A stretch of DNA of 64,000 bases from Chloranthus sessilifolius (GCA_021018995.1 CM037588.1:82371765-82435764); one strand, 5' to 3'; positions 46,993 to 59,365 are shown, numbered from the stretch's first letter. Made by a program: numbers and translations. Notes: generated from the sequence alone by a model not told the origin.

Positions 46993-48214
46993 GATAGGGA
47001 CTGAAACTGATGATATCTCCTAAAGAAAAAGGGACGGTAACCACAATGGCACAAAAAGACCAAGAGTATAACTGACCCACTCACGAGCACCGTCGAGCTA
47101 CCGACTTAACCGTAGCAAATTTATGTATACATAGTAAGGTATATTTACTTAACTTGTGGTGCATTGAATCGTAGTGATTACGATTTCCTACTACCTGAGT
47201 ATTCTCTTATAGAAAATCGTAGTGATTACAATTGTTAAGAGAAGGTTTTGCCCTGGCAACGCCAGTGTTATCAGAAAGGCACAATTTTCGATACCAAAGG
47301 CATCAGCTCAATTCATTTTACACAGACATGTCCCTTAGCATTTATTTGGACTACCAACCGATTCGCATGATTCAACGCAAAACATAACGTCTATTTAAGG
47401 CAACTCTTCAAATTCTCAGTTTGGATATGTTATAAATAACCAAGTACCTACTGGAAAATTCATCCCATTCCCTTCACCTTTATGCAACACCAACCCTTTT
47501 GCCATGGAAAAACAACCAAGCTAGTTGGAGATTACAAAGGCATTTTCACGCCTCCTCCAATGCCATGAAGGCGAAGCCACCACGCTGTTAGAAGAAAGGG
47601 GGCGATTAATCAGTGAAATTGTTGCCCTCTTCTTCTCTCTCATTCCGGAACCGACAACCGAAAATCCCCCTTCCTCCCCCAACCACCAATAGTCTTCTCC
47701 ATCTTCACCCCCTCCATCTTCTTAATGCTTCTCTTTTCTATTGGACCCACCTATTCAATGATGGGAGATATTTTGTGGGGGTAGCACAATTTTGAATCGA
47801 ACTTTACCAAAGATATCTTCTCTCAGACGTTGTTGCGGATATCTATAATATTGTCTGTCTAGATTTTTCCTAGGTTTATATTTTTATGTAATTATTTTTC
47901 ATTTTAGTTTTTCCTTTTTATACCTTTTTTTTATATTTTCTTTTCATGATCATTGTAAATATTCAGTAATATATGAAATTTTCTTTTTGACTAACCTTTT
48001 TTTTACTAACTGTGTAATTGCTACTAACATCTCTAACATTTTTATTATTTTTGTCTCTGAGAAGTAAAACCATTGTGTTTTTCTCAAGTTTGGGAGAACA
48101 TTCTTTACAAAAATAATTTTCACATCCGGTAAACAATCAGAGATATCAATAATTAAAAAAAATATATTTAGTATCCCCTATTTTTTTTGTGCCAATGAGG
48201 GTATTGTCCAAATT
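46993..48214 (+). other. Athila-1 post-integrase region (env-like position), no intact gene
   Basis: It begins with the end of pol (ATAGGGACTGAAACTG). At 47167-47235 two inverted repeats, AATCGTA and TACGATT around GTGAT, occur. A possible old protein start at 47503 (ATGGAAAAACAACCAAG) stops at once. A short Ser/Pro-rich frame at 47613-47795 is not recognised. Athila elements may have an env-like ORF here; none can be supported in this copy. Confidence 0.5.
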
Positions 48215-49957
48215 AAGTTTGGGGGGATACACAATTTATGTATATAATAGTAGTAAATCAATTAGTTTTATTTAGTTTGTCTTTGTAAAATTTATTCAAA
48301 TTTTTTTTTAGTTGATCATCACATAGGAATTATGATAAAAAAAATTACAAATCTTGAAAACTTACAATCCATCATAGTAAGAGTTCAATAATCAGAATAA
48401 AGAACAATAAAATTCATGCTTAGCTCATTGAACACTGTATTAGAATGGTTGTTTGAAATAATAGATTGATCTAAACTGTAAAATTTTAGACTATAGTTTT
48501 AAAATTATATACCAACGAGATTTTGAGCCATATTTCCTGTTTGATTCAAAGAGAGACTGTTTTTATTCAAGTAAAAAATTTTCCTTGAACTTGTTTACTT
48601 TTTTATGAAATCTTATATTGTTGAATTTAGAATCAAAATATTTCATGATAACTTGATTTTTTTCTCTAGAAATATCAATGTAATAAGGCATCTATGCTAG
48701 TAAATCGTAAAGATGATTAAAGGTTATCTTTTGTTAAATAAGAGCCAAAAAGTCAAAATCACATAATAAAGTTTATCCATTAAACCCATATTAGAAGCCA
48801 AAATTGAATTTCTTTGCACCAAAAATCTAATAAACCCTTAACCATCTGTACTACCCAAAGATTTCAACCTTTAACTCTTATATTTTCTAAGATTTTAGAA
48901 TGCAAAAGAAGGGAAGAAGAGGGAATGGAAGGAGTAAAAAGCAAAAATAGATAAGGAATGCCAAAAAAGGGTACAGCTGAAGAAATAAGAAAAGAAGAAT
49001 ATGGGAAAGGAATGAAAAATCGTGAAAATGATTTCTGAAAAAGAAAAATTTTAAAGCAAAAAGCTTTTGAAGATGAAAAATCGTAAAAAGGACGATTTTA
49101 GAAAAGATCAAAATGGGATTTACAATATAAAAAAATGGGAAGAATTTATCCAATTCATGGATACTTACTGAAAAAAAAATTGAAGAAGCTTAAAAGATAG
49201 GAGAAAGAAGAGCTAAATTCTCAAAAAAAACTTAAATCCTTTTCTACCTTTCTCTGATACCTTCTGAAACCCAAAGCCCATTACAAGTTGATGGAAAGAA
49301 CTTTTTGATTTACAATTTGCATAAGCATAAGCCTAATAGAGATATGAAAAATAGATATTATTGCTTATATAGGGATTCATATGAATAGAGTAGATTACCC
49401 TTTTCTATGAGATTGACAATTTTATTTTTGACTTAATTTTTCTGAAATAACATTGTGAGAACCAAAATGTTTCGATACCTTTTTAAGAGTATGTCAATAG
49501 TAAGTTTTTGAATGAAAGTATTTTCTAAATCTGCAGTTTAGATAATTTTATGAAGAATAAACTTTTCACTAATACATACATCTCCTGCTTATTATGAATT
49601 GAAATTATTGGAGTTCTAATCAAGGATAATTATTATGATGAAAAGTAAGGATAAAAGATTAGTAATTTTAGAAAATTATAACGACTCTGTGATGACCACC
49701 TTAGCTAACTTAGTTAATTTAGATAGTGTACAAAATTAGTTTAGATTTTTCTTTTGAAAAATCCAAAAAGATTTGAAGTTTGTAGGTAACTTTACTGAAG
49801 ACCTTTAGGAGACTATAACTCCTCCACTAGGGATCACCTAGGGGTTTAACGGCTAGTTGCATCTACTAAATGCAATCGTGTTGCATACGAAAGTGGCAAT
49901 TTAAAGATATTTTATGTTTCCTTGTTTGCTAGGGACTACCAAACTTAAGTTTGTGGG
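48215..49957 (+). other. Athila-1 3' untranslated region between two polypurine tracts
   Basis: AAGTTTGGGGGG at 48215-48226 marks its start and AAGTTTGTGGGTG (about 49946-49958) its end before the LTR. It is AT-rich with no gene. From about 49785 it matches the Athila-2 3' region: GGAGACT, CCACTAGGGATCACCTA, GGGGTTTAA and ACGAAAGTGGCA occur in the same order. Confidence 0.75.
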
Positions 49958-51059
49958 TGTGATCAGTCACATAATATACCAAATTCTTACCCTTAACTTA
50001 AGTGATGCTAGGACTTAGTTTGCTACTAATAAGTTAATGATGTGCAGATATTAATGAAAATCAGTAAAAGAGAGCCAAAGTATTAATATTCATCAAAATG
50101 AACTAAAAAGAGCAGTAAAAAGATGATTGAGCGTAAAAAGACGATTCGCTATAAACCGAAAGCTAGAAAATCGTGAAAGATAATTGAGCGTTGGTACTAA
50201 AGAGGAGAATAAGAAATTGTAATTTATGATTCTTCAGAAGATGTTCAAGAAGCTGAAGCAATACAGAAGAAAAAAAAAGTGAACAATCGTAATTCAGAGA
50301 GAGAAAGCTATGAAAGATAGAAAATTGTGATTTACGATTTTCCAGAAAAAGAAGAAAAGAGACAGTCGTGATTTATGATTGTATTAATAAAAGCTTTCCT
50401 ACTGCTACTGTTGTTGCAGATCACGTGAAGATTTACACCGGCACTGAATTAGAAGAACTTTTAAATTAGAAGTTTGGCATATCACGGATCTGAGAAGATT
50501 GATGAAGACAGACTCCAAAAGATCTCTACTACTCAATAAAAAGGAACAATCCAGAAGCACATCAACTATAGAAAGCAAGGAAAAGATAAAGTTAGAAATT
50601 AGAGTTATAATAGGATTCTTTTTATTTCTTTTATTAGAATTAGAACTTGTAAATCGACTCCTTATGATCTATAAATAAGAGAGCCCTATGTAAGAAAAAA
50701 CCATCGAAGAAATTCTCAGCAACAATTGACGACTGAGGTTGAGTTTTCTTCCAACAAATTTAGAGTAGATTTTTATGGCTTTGTAGATTAGATATCCAAG
50801 GTTTCTCAAGAGCAATTAACAACTGTGTTGAAGATTAGAGTAGATATCTGTAGTTTCTCAGAAGCAATTGATGACTGCGGCTGAGGGGTGAAAGATATAA
50901 TTTTATTGCTTTTTAGTTTAGATTTATTTCATTGCAATTTACTGCTTTATAAATCTCTGATTTTAATTTGAATTGATGACTCAGGTTGAAGTTTGCTGAT
51001 TAGTATAATGATTTTTACTTTTCCATCTTCAGTTTTCTAGAATTAGATTGACACCCAAG
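49958..51059 (+). repeat. Athila-1 3' LTR, truncated by Tat-B1
   Basis: It begins TGTGATCAGTCAC after the polypurine tract and matches the 5' LTR. It breaks at ACACCCAAG (51059), where the Tat-B1 LTR starts; in the 5' LTR the equivalent point is about 8868 (ACTCCCAAC). TATAAATA is at 50670. The remaining part should lie beyond the window. Confidence 0.88.
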
Positions 51060-52651
51060 TGTGCGATCATGGATCCTCGCGACGATGCGCTCGCCTAACG
51101 AATGAAAATATAGAGTCGCCACCAGGAGCTTTTGGTGACCCAAGAAACCTTCAAATTAATATTTTGAGCACCGAAGTGCTAAATATGACCCTGATTTACC
51201 AGTCCTTGCCAAAGGCTCTAGGGTAGGAGCTTCGGTTATCGATCGGGAAGGGTTTAGGCACCCGATCAACCCGCATACAGCGGTCTCTATCTATGGCCAA
51301 AATAAAATAAAAAGAAATAAAAATAAGGGTGGAGTTTCCCCTTGCACGAAAGCAATACGGTCTTATCAAGCTTTGAGCCAAAACCGAAATTTGACGGCGT
51401 AACGGCTTGAATCCTTGGACGGAGGAGACACAAAGAAGGTAGAGGAAGAGAGGGGTGAGCCGGAGCTCACGGACCCTTGTTGCACCGTGGAAGTCCTTCA
51501 CTTTGGCGTGCTTCCGATGGCTTAAACGATATGGAAATGGATTCTAACACTAGGATTCGGTAAAATAGGAAGTATAAGGTGAGGTTAAAGGCTAGACTTT
51601 AGCAAAAGGGAGTGATCTAATGTTGGAAATGGGTTGAAATGGATGAACTAAGCATGCTGGAATTTTTGAAAAGTGTGCATTTTCTCTCACTAGGGTTCTC
51701 TCTCAAGCTCCAAATCCTTAACCTCCAATTTTTTCAACCCTTAAGGAAGAGGGGGGCCTCTCTATTTATAGAGAAGAGGAGAGTTAGGGGCTTACTTAAG
51801 AGAGCTAATGGGTTTAGCAATTAGGTAATCCCCTCATCTAAGGTTTTCTAGGTTTTTAAGGTCCTAGGGTTGTGGGGAACCTGTTTCAATGGCAGATGAT
51901 GGGGTGAGACCAAAGGTGACTTAAGGGTTGCCAATAAGCTCAAAGGGGGTGCAACCAACCTTAAGACACCCACCTTAATTAAGGGGATGGTCAAGGGGTC
52001 AAACTAGATGAAGGAAATTCGAGCAACTGATAATAGTTGTAGCTAAGCTAGGCGTATATATTATATACGCCCAATTTAGGAACAGTAACTTCACGAAAAT
52101 CAGGGGAGTTTTGAGAAGATGAAGCCCGTGGTGGGTCCCACCTATACTGGGTGTATATATTATATACGCCCGGCAAAATTTTCCCTAAAATAGGCAGGCG
52201 TATATAATATATACGCCTGACTAATCTGGGGCAAAAATGGCTGGGCGTATGTAATATCTACGCCTGAGTAAAAGTCCTATGATTTTATGTGAAATTTTGA
52301 ATAGTCATAACTTTTGAACCGGCTCTCCAAATTACGTGATCTTTGGCTTGTTAGAAAGCTGGAGAAGTCCTCTTTCCAATGGTATATGGCTCATCCTTGG
52401 TAATGGTCTGTGTGAAATTCTGTAGCTCGCACCCCATAACCCGCTCAGAAGGGTTTAAGTTAGGTCCGGGAAGGGATTCTAGGGTTTAGGGTTGACTTCT
52501 AAGGGTTGGGGAATGGTTCTAAAGGGTTCAGGGTGATTCGTAAAGGTCTCGGTGGATTCCTACGGGTTCAGGAGTGCCATCGGAAGCACAGGGGTACATC
52601 TCTCCCGAAGTACAGATTGATCGGGCCTTGGGTTGAATTTGGGTGTCTACA
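51060..52651 (-). repeat. Tat-B1 3' LTR (1592 bp)
   Basis: The reverse complement starts TGTAGACACCC and ends CGCACA. It has the same plan as the Tat-A LTR, with palindromes at 52051-52071, 52150-52170, 52197-52217 and 52244-52264 (spacing 99, 47, 47). They are of the GGCGTATATA type. TATAAATA (minus) is at 51763-51770. The minus-strand frame 51196-51501 is LTR sequence, not a gene. Confidence 0.92.
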
Positions 52652-53937
52652 GATGCCCCTCTTTGGTATTCGATCACTAATGATCGGATGCCAAAGACAA
52701 GAGACATTCGAAGAGGTCCAAGGCACGTTTGACGGGTCCACCTCAGTTCAACTCAATTCTCAAATATCCATGGTGATGGTGAGTGTACGAAAGCCCTCTC
52801 ATTTCGGGATATCGTCCGTACCTCAGAGCTAACAGTCCCCAAGCGCATTGCGACATTACTGGGCATAACTGTGATGATCACAAAAGGTGTAAGCCCGCTA
52901 GCCGGGATATCGTCCACTTCCTGAGGGAAATTATAGATTTGTGATGTTGAGTATTAATCTGAACCAGATAGCTCCATGAAATGGGATGATCTATGCTTCA
53001 GAATCGATGCAAAGAGCACAAAGCGAAGGCCTTCAAACTGTGTCCAATCCTATGGGATATTGACAGCTCGATTGGATTGGCCATAGGTGCCCTAACCTAG
53101 GTAAGGCTTAAAGTCTCTGGGTGAACCCATCAACCTCGAGGTTATTTTAGCGCGCTTTGCCCGAGTGAAGCGAAGATTGATGTTGCAACACTTCTTGGGA
53201 ATGCATGCCCATTTTCTGAGTTAATTTTTTGTGTTTCCTTTTTCCAAAATTTCTTTTGTTTCGAGGCCTCTAAGCAAAGCTCAAGGACCTCTGACAACTT
53301 TATTCTTGCACAACTCTTTAAGTGGATCAAATGCCAGTTGATACGCTTTTAATAGTGCGTGCCCCATGCCGGGGAGAGGTACACCTTGGAGATGTGTATG
53401 TTCTAGTGGTGAGGTGCTCCTGATCCACATGAATCAGAGTGCCTTATCTTGAGACAAAGCTAAAAAAGATCGGGCTAGAACCAAACATCCCTCGAAAGAG
53501 ATGGCCAATTCTAGCCTCCATCCCTAATGAAATCACATCTTACTAACTATGCACAGACATACACCCATCAGGGGCAATAAGCAGCAAAATAGGCGCGAAC
53601 GGAAGCCTCGACCCTAAGGTACAATTTACGAGGACAACGACCATCCTGCGGATACCCAAACGCAAGTGCGTACATTCAACAGGGACACCGTGCCTATACA
53701 GGTTTTAAGCCTGTGTAAAAGGAAATAAAAGGGAAACGAGCCCTTCGGTCTGTATGTTTGCACATAGTTTGGTCGGTTGTAATTTCATTTTTGATGGGTC
53801 AGCTTCAACTAACAATAGACTTTTCAAATGGTCTGAAGTCGGGGGCACTCTTGGTCAACATAGATCCATAGGTGGATGATCAGAGCTAACGACTGGAAGG
53901 TGGGGTCAACCTTACTCAATATTTATAACCAAAGGTT

Positions 53938-54056
53938 ATTATTTCTCCCTTTTTTTTCTTTTCTCTTTTTTTTCTTCTTCTTTTTTTTTTCTTTTTTTTT
54001 TCTTTTTTTTCTTCTTTTTTTTTCTTCTTCTTTTCTTCTTTCTTCTTTTTTTTTGT
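53938..54056 (+). repeat. 119-bp polypyrimidine tract
   Basis: Almost only C and T, mostly T with CTT units. On the element's sense (minus) strand it is a polypurine run. B2 has a shorter one at 58680-58728. It gives the false frame at 53876-54064. Confidence 0.9.
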
Positions 54057-54780
54057 CAGTTTGAGACTCTGAGCATGCTCAAGTTGCTTTTATTTTTGCA
54101 CGTATCCTTAGGCGAATCAACTTGCCATGTTGATATACCTTAAGGATGTGTGTATTCCGGTGATGGGTCCTTGGTTTGCCTGCCGGATCAGGCCCTGACT
54201 TCTGCTGGGGAAGATCTGGGGCTAGGTGTATGTCCTAGGAGTGACCGGTGAGGGATAGGTTTATTTGCCTGCTGGATCAAGTACTGACTCCTGGGGATGT
54301 GTGGTCTTGGTCTTTAAACAAATGAGACCCAAGTATCTGCTTTGGAAAGTGGGTTCCTAATGACCAGGGATAAACATGACAAGTATTTTGCCTGCCGGAT
54401 CAGGCGCGAGGTGTCCCTACGTAAAACAGGGTTTGAGAATTTTTGGGTGAACCCGATCATCCCGAATTGAATTAGCACGGCTCTCGGAGTGGGGCAAACA
54501 GGCATTGCAACGCTCTTTTTGAGAACTAGTGTCACATATTTTTCTTTCTTCTTCTTTTTTCTTCTTTTTTAATTATTTTGTGGGCGCATTAGATGGGCGC
54601 CTACAGGTTTAGATCCGCTTATTGTAGCACAGTCCCTTTGGGCCAATCGAAGTGAACTCGAAGGGCCATTTGGAGATGCGCGCACCTTCGCCTGATGATA
54701 TATGGGCCTCTGAGGGGGGTCCGAGCCGTGGTCCATCATGCAAGGGATCCGTCGGGCCTCAAAATCGAGAAAGGAGGCCG

Positions 54781-54909
54781 GGCAGTTTGAAAACTGCCAT
54801 TTTTGGTCGGGCGTATATAATATATACGCCTGACCAAAATCTAGCGAAAAATGGTCGGGCGTATATATTATATACGCCCACCTAAAATCTGGCAGTTACG
54901 AAACTGCCC
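54781..54909 (+). repeat. Tat-B1 palindrome array upstream of aORF1, framed by a second palindrome type
   Basis: Sites 54810-54830 and 54858-54878 (48 bp apart) are perfect: arm GGCGTATATA, one central A or T, then the complementary arm. Outside them lie GGCAGTTTGAAAACTGCC (54781-54798) and GGCAGTTACGAAACTGCC (54892-54909), an outer pair of a different palindrome. Confidence 0.93.
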
Positions 54910-55421
54910 GAGCCCGAGTACAAAAGGGGGCCCCCTTTTCAAATTCTCTCCTCCCTCCTTTCTTCTTGAGTCTGGGACAACCCCTTAGGGTTTTTTTTTT
55001 TATTTGGCTTGAGTTCTATTACCGGCGGTCGCGGGTGTGGATCGAAAGACGCTTATCCTCCGCCGCTATTCGTTTTTCTCTCCCATTGAAGGTAACCATT
55101 ACCTTTCCTTCATTTTTCTTTCGAATTTTTGATGATATTGCCTCTTTCTTTTTTTTGCTTTTTTTTCTTTGATGAAATGCTTTGTGATGCCTATATTTCC
55201 CTTTTCTCCTTTTTTGTTTTAGTTGTTTTTTCTCTTTTTTGAAATATTTGATTCCTTAGGCCTATTTTCTATCCATAATTCATTTATTTTGTTTTTCTCT
55301 CTCTTTTTGTTTTCGATGGATTAGTGCATCTTATTTGATGGATTGGTGCCTCTCTTTGTTTTTTTTTTTTAGCGCATACATATATTAGTATACGTATATA
55401 TGTATATATTATTATTTATTA

Positions 55422-55453
<32 letters not shown>

Positions 55454-55801
55454 GTGGATTAGTGTGCACACACACACATATTTTTTGTTTGTTGATGGGT
55501 TAGTACACACACATTTTTTTTATTTTGGATTAATACGCACACACACATTTTTTGTTAATGGGTCAGTACACACACATTTTGTTTTTGTTTTTCTTTTTGG
55601 ATTGGTACACGCCTTTTTTTTTTTTTTTTTTTTAGGTTAGTACACACACACAGATCTCCTTTTTTGGATTAGTACGCTCGCACATGATTTTTTTTTTTTA
55701 GTACACACACATATCTCTTTTTTGGATTAGTACCCACACACACACACATGGTTTTTTTGTTTTTTAGTACACACACACACATCTTTTTTCGGATTAGTAT
55801 A

Positions 55802-57391
55802 TGTGCGACCGTGGATCCTCTCGAACCCGTCGCGGCGATGTGCTCGCCTTGGATAAAATGTAGAGTCGCCACCCGGAGCTTTTTGTGACCCGGGAAACTT
55901 TCAAATCGATATTTTGAGCACCGAAGTGCTAAATATGACTCTGACTTACCGGTCTTTGCCAAAGGCTCTAGGGTAGGGGCTTCGGTTATCGATCGGGAAG
56001 GATCTAGGCATCCGATCAACCCGCACGTAGCGGTCTCTATCTATGGCCAAAAATGAAAATAAAAAGGGGGGAGTTTGCCCTTCCCCGAAGGCAATACGGT
56101 CCTATCAAGCTTTGAGCCAAACCGAAATTTCGGCGGCGTAACGGCTTGAATCCTTCGACGGAGGAGACACCAAGAAGGTAGAGGAAGAGAGGGGTGAGCC
56201 GGAGCTCACGGGCCCTTGTTGCACCGTGGAAGATCTTCGCTTTGACGTACTTTCGATGGCTTAAATGGTGTGAAAATGGGTTCTAATGCTAGGATTCAAT
56301 AAAGTAGGGGGTGTAGAGTGAAGCTAGAGGCTAGGTTTTAGCTAAAGGGAGTGATCTAATGGTGGAAATGGATTGGAAAAGATGAACTAAGCTTGCTGGA
56401 ATTCTGGAAAATGAGTGCACTATCTCTCACTAGGGTCCTCTCTTGGGCTCCAAATCCTTAACCTCCAATTTCTTCCAACCCTTAAGGAAGAGGGAGGCCT
56501 CTCTATTTATAGAGAAGGGATGGGTTAGGAGCTTACTTAAGAGCTAATTGGTTTAGCAATTAGGTAATCCCCCATCTAAGGTTTTTTGGGTTTTCAACGT
56601 CCTAGGGTTTTGGGAAACTGGTTTCAATGGCAGATGATGGGGTGAGACCATGGGTGACTTAAGGGTTGCCAATAAGCTCAAAGGGGGTGCAACCAATCTC
56701 AAGACACCCACCTCAGCCAAGGGGATGGTCAAAGGGTCAAACTAGATGGAGGAAATTCGAGCTACTGATGACAGTTACTGTAGCTAAGCTGGGCGTATAT
56801 ATTATATACGCCCAGTTTAGGAACAGTAATTTTCACCAAAATCAGGGGAGTTTTGAGAAGATGAAACCCGTGGTGGGTCCCACCTATACTGGGCATATAT
56901 ATTATATATGCCCGGCTAAATTTTCTCCAAAATAGGCAGGCGTATATAATATATACGCCTGAGTAATCTGGGGTAAAAATGGCTGGGCGTATGTAATATC
57001 TACGCCTGAGTAAAATTCATGATTTTATGTGAAACTTAAAACGGAAATAACGTTTGAACCGTGGCTCCAAATTGGGTGATCTTTGGCTTGTTGGAAAGCT
57101 GGAGAAGTCCTCTTTCCAATGGTATATGGCTCATCTATGGTACTGGTCTATGTAAAATTCTATAGCTCTCCTCCCATCAACCGCCAGAAGGGTTTAAGTT
57201 AGGTCTGGGAAGGGATTCTAGGGTGTAGGGGTGACTTCTAAGGTTTGGGGGAATGGCTCTAAAGGTCTTAGGGTGATTCCTACAGGTCTAGGTAGGTTCC
57301 TAAGGGTTCAGGGGGGGGCATCGGAAGCACAGGGCACATCTCTCCCGATGTACAGATTGATCAGGCCTTGGGCCGAATTTGGGTGTCTACA
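55802..57391 (-). repeat. Tat-B2 3' LTR (1590 bp)
   Basis: Closely similar to the B1 LTR throughout. Palindromes are at 56792-56812, 56892-56912, 56939-56959 and 56986-57006 (spacing 100, 47, 47). TATAAATA (minus) is at 56504-56511. It ends directly against TG-rich intron sequence, without a primer site, as a 3' LTR should. Confidence 0.92.
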
Positions 57392-59365
57392 GATGCCCCT
57401 CTTTGGTATTAGATCACTAATGATCGGATGCCAAAGACAAGAGACATCCGAAGAGGTCCAAGGCACGTTTGATGGGTCTGCCTGGCTCAACTCAATTCTC
57501 AAACATTCATGGTGATGGTGAGTGTACGTAAGCCCTCTCATTTCGGGATATCGTCCGTACCTCAAAGCTAACAGTCCCCAAGCACATTGCGACATTACTG
57601 GGCATAACTGCGATGATCACCAAAAGTGTAAGCCCGCTAGCCAGGATATCGTCCACTTCCTGAGGGAAATTATAGATTTGTGATGTTGAGTCTTAATCTA
57701 AACCAGACAGCTCCATGAAACGGGATGATCGATCTATGCTTCGGAATTGATGCGAAGAACACAAAGCGAGGGCCTTCAAACTATGTCCAATCCTATGGGA
57801 TAATGACAGCTCCATTGGGTTGGCCACAGGTGCCCTTACCGAGGTAAGGTTCTGAGTTTTTGGGCGAACCCATCAACCTCGAGGTTGCTTTAGCATGATT
57901 TACCCGAGTGGAGCGAATATTGATGTCGCAACACTTCTTGGGAATGAATGCTCATTTTTCGAATAATTTTTTTTATGTCATTTTCTGAATTTTCTTTTGT
58001 TTTGAGGCCTCTAAGCAGAGCTCGATGACCTCTGACAACTTTATTTTTGCCCAACTCTTTAAGTGGATCAAATGCCAATTGATACGCTTTAAGAATGCGT
58101 GCGCTCTGCTGGGGATAGGTGCACCCTAGGGATGTGTACGTTCCAGTGGTGAGGTGCCCCTGATTCACACGGACCGGAGTGCTTTAACTCGAGACAAAGC
58201 TAAAGATCGAGCTAGAACCAAACATCCCTCGAAAGAGATGGCTAATTTCTAGCCTCCGTCCCTAATGAAATCACATCTTACTAACTATGCACAAACAGAC
58301 ACCCATCAGGGGCGGTAAGCAGCAAATAGGCGCGAACAGAAGCCTCGACCCTAAGGTACAATTTACGAGGACAACGACCATCCTGCGGATACCCAGACGC
58401 AAGTGCGTACATTCAACAGGGACACCGTGCCTATACAGGTTTTAAGCCTGTGTAAAAGGAAATAAAAAGGGAAAAGAGCCCTTTGGTCTGTATGTTTGCA
58501 CATAGTTTGGTTGGTTGTAATTTCATTTTTGGCGGGTCAGTTTCGACTGACAATAGACTCTTCGAATGGTCTGAAGTTGGGGGCACTCTTGGTCAATATC
58601 AATCCGAAGGCGGATGACCAGAGTGAATGCGTGGAAGGTGGGGTCAACCCACTCAGGGTTTTCACTAAGCAGCAACAAGTTGTCATTTCTTCTCCTTTTC
58701 TTCCTTTTTTTTTTCTTTTTTTTATTTTGATTGAGACTCCGGGCATGCTCAAGCTGCCTTTATTTTTGCACGTATCCTTGGGCGAATCAACTTGCCATGT
58801 CGATATACCTTAGGGAAGTGTGCATTCCGGTGATGGGTTCTTGGTTTGCCGGCCGAATCAGGCCTTGACTTCTGCTGGGGGAGATCTGGGGCTAAGTGTA
58901 TGCTCCTGGTGATGAATGAAGTTCATATGCCTGCCGGATCAGGTACAAAGTGTCCCTGCATGAAAAGGGGTTCGAGAACTTTCGGGTGAACCCGATCATT
59001 CCGAATTGATTTAACACGGCTCTCGAGGTGGGGCAAACAGACGTTGCTACGCTCTTTTGAGAACCAACATTGTATTTTTATATTTTTTTTGTTTATTATT
59101 ATTTTTTTATTCTCTCTTTTTTTTTTTGATTTTGTGGGCGCATTAGGTGGGGGCCTACGAATCTGGATCCGTTTGTTCTAACACGGTCCCTATGGGACAA
59201 TCGAAGGAAACTCGAAGGGTCATTTGGGGATGCGTGCACCATGGCCGACGACACGTGGGCCTCGAAGGGGGTCCGGATCGAGGTCCATAGCATACAAGGG
59301 GGCCGTTGGGCCTAAAAATCGGAAAAAAGGAGGTCGGACAGTTTAAAAATTGCCATTTTTGGTTA
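57392..59365 (-). other. Tat-B2 3' untranslated region
   Basis: Counterpart of 52652-54809 with few gaps; no gene. It contains the tandem 3'UTR pair (57895-57960 and 59010-59075) and GCCTGCCGGATCAGG-type repeats (58846, 58928). The open frames of about 90 codons here are also chance openings in B1 or are broken there. Confidence 0.75.

Larger units (their letters stand above)
5402..51059 (+). mobile_element. Athila-1: Athila-lineage Ty3/gypsy element, shattered by insertions
   Basis: The parts in order are: 5' LTR 5402-9248, primer site 9255, gag/protease remnant, pol to 11151, pol continued 41692-43702, 3' untranslated region 46993-49957 and a partial 3' LTR 49958-51059. LTR starts at 5402 and 49958 share TGTGATCAGTCACATAATATACC over a long stretch. 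Later insertions at 5605, 11152, 43703 and 51060 split it. The RT reading resumes exactly across the 30-kb Tat-A insert, which proves the order of events. All coding parts contain stops. Confidence 0.9.
51060..55801 (-). mobile_element. Tat-B1: 3' end of a second Tat family, minus orientation
   Basis: It contains the 3' LTR (51060-52651), the polypurine tract, the 3' untranslated region, the palindrome pair, the aORF1 5'UTR exon and part of its intron. At 55802 an LTR of a second copy (Tat-B2) begins in the middle of the intron. The rest of B1 is therefore expected beyond B2, outside the window. The 5-mer before it is CCAAG (51055-51059). Confidence 0.82.
52652..55801 (-). other. Tat-B1 3' untranslated region, aORF1 promoter and partial intron
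   Basis: It begins with the polypurine tract GATGCCCCTCTTTGG (complement). A polypyrimidine run lies at 53938-54056. GCCTGCCGGATCAGGC-type repeats (stem GCCTG/CAGGC) occur at about 54178, 54262 and 54390. The palindrome array is at 54781-54909. The 5'UTR exon ends at the donor GAAG/GTAACC (55091/55092). The intron then holds T-runs and TG/CA microsatellites until it is cut at 55801. It is the counterpart of 57392-60050 in B2, so no coding is expected before the aORF1 ATG. Confidence 0.8.

Noticed and set aside
47503-47795. Possible Athila env-like gene
   Set aside because: Only a short Ser/Pro-rich frame with early stops; no signal peptide or membrane segment can be followed.
53876-54064. 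Phe-rich open frame, a possible membrane protein
   Set aside because: Product of the polypyrimidine tract only.
55440-55801. CA/TG and T-run repeats as a possible centromere or telomere satellite
   Set aside because: They are limited to the aORF1 5'UTR intron of Tat-B1 and B2 and are a composite microsatellite.
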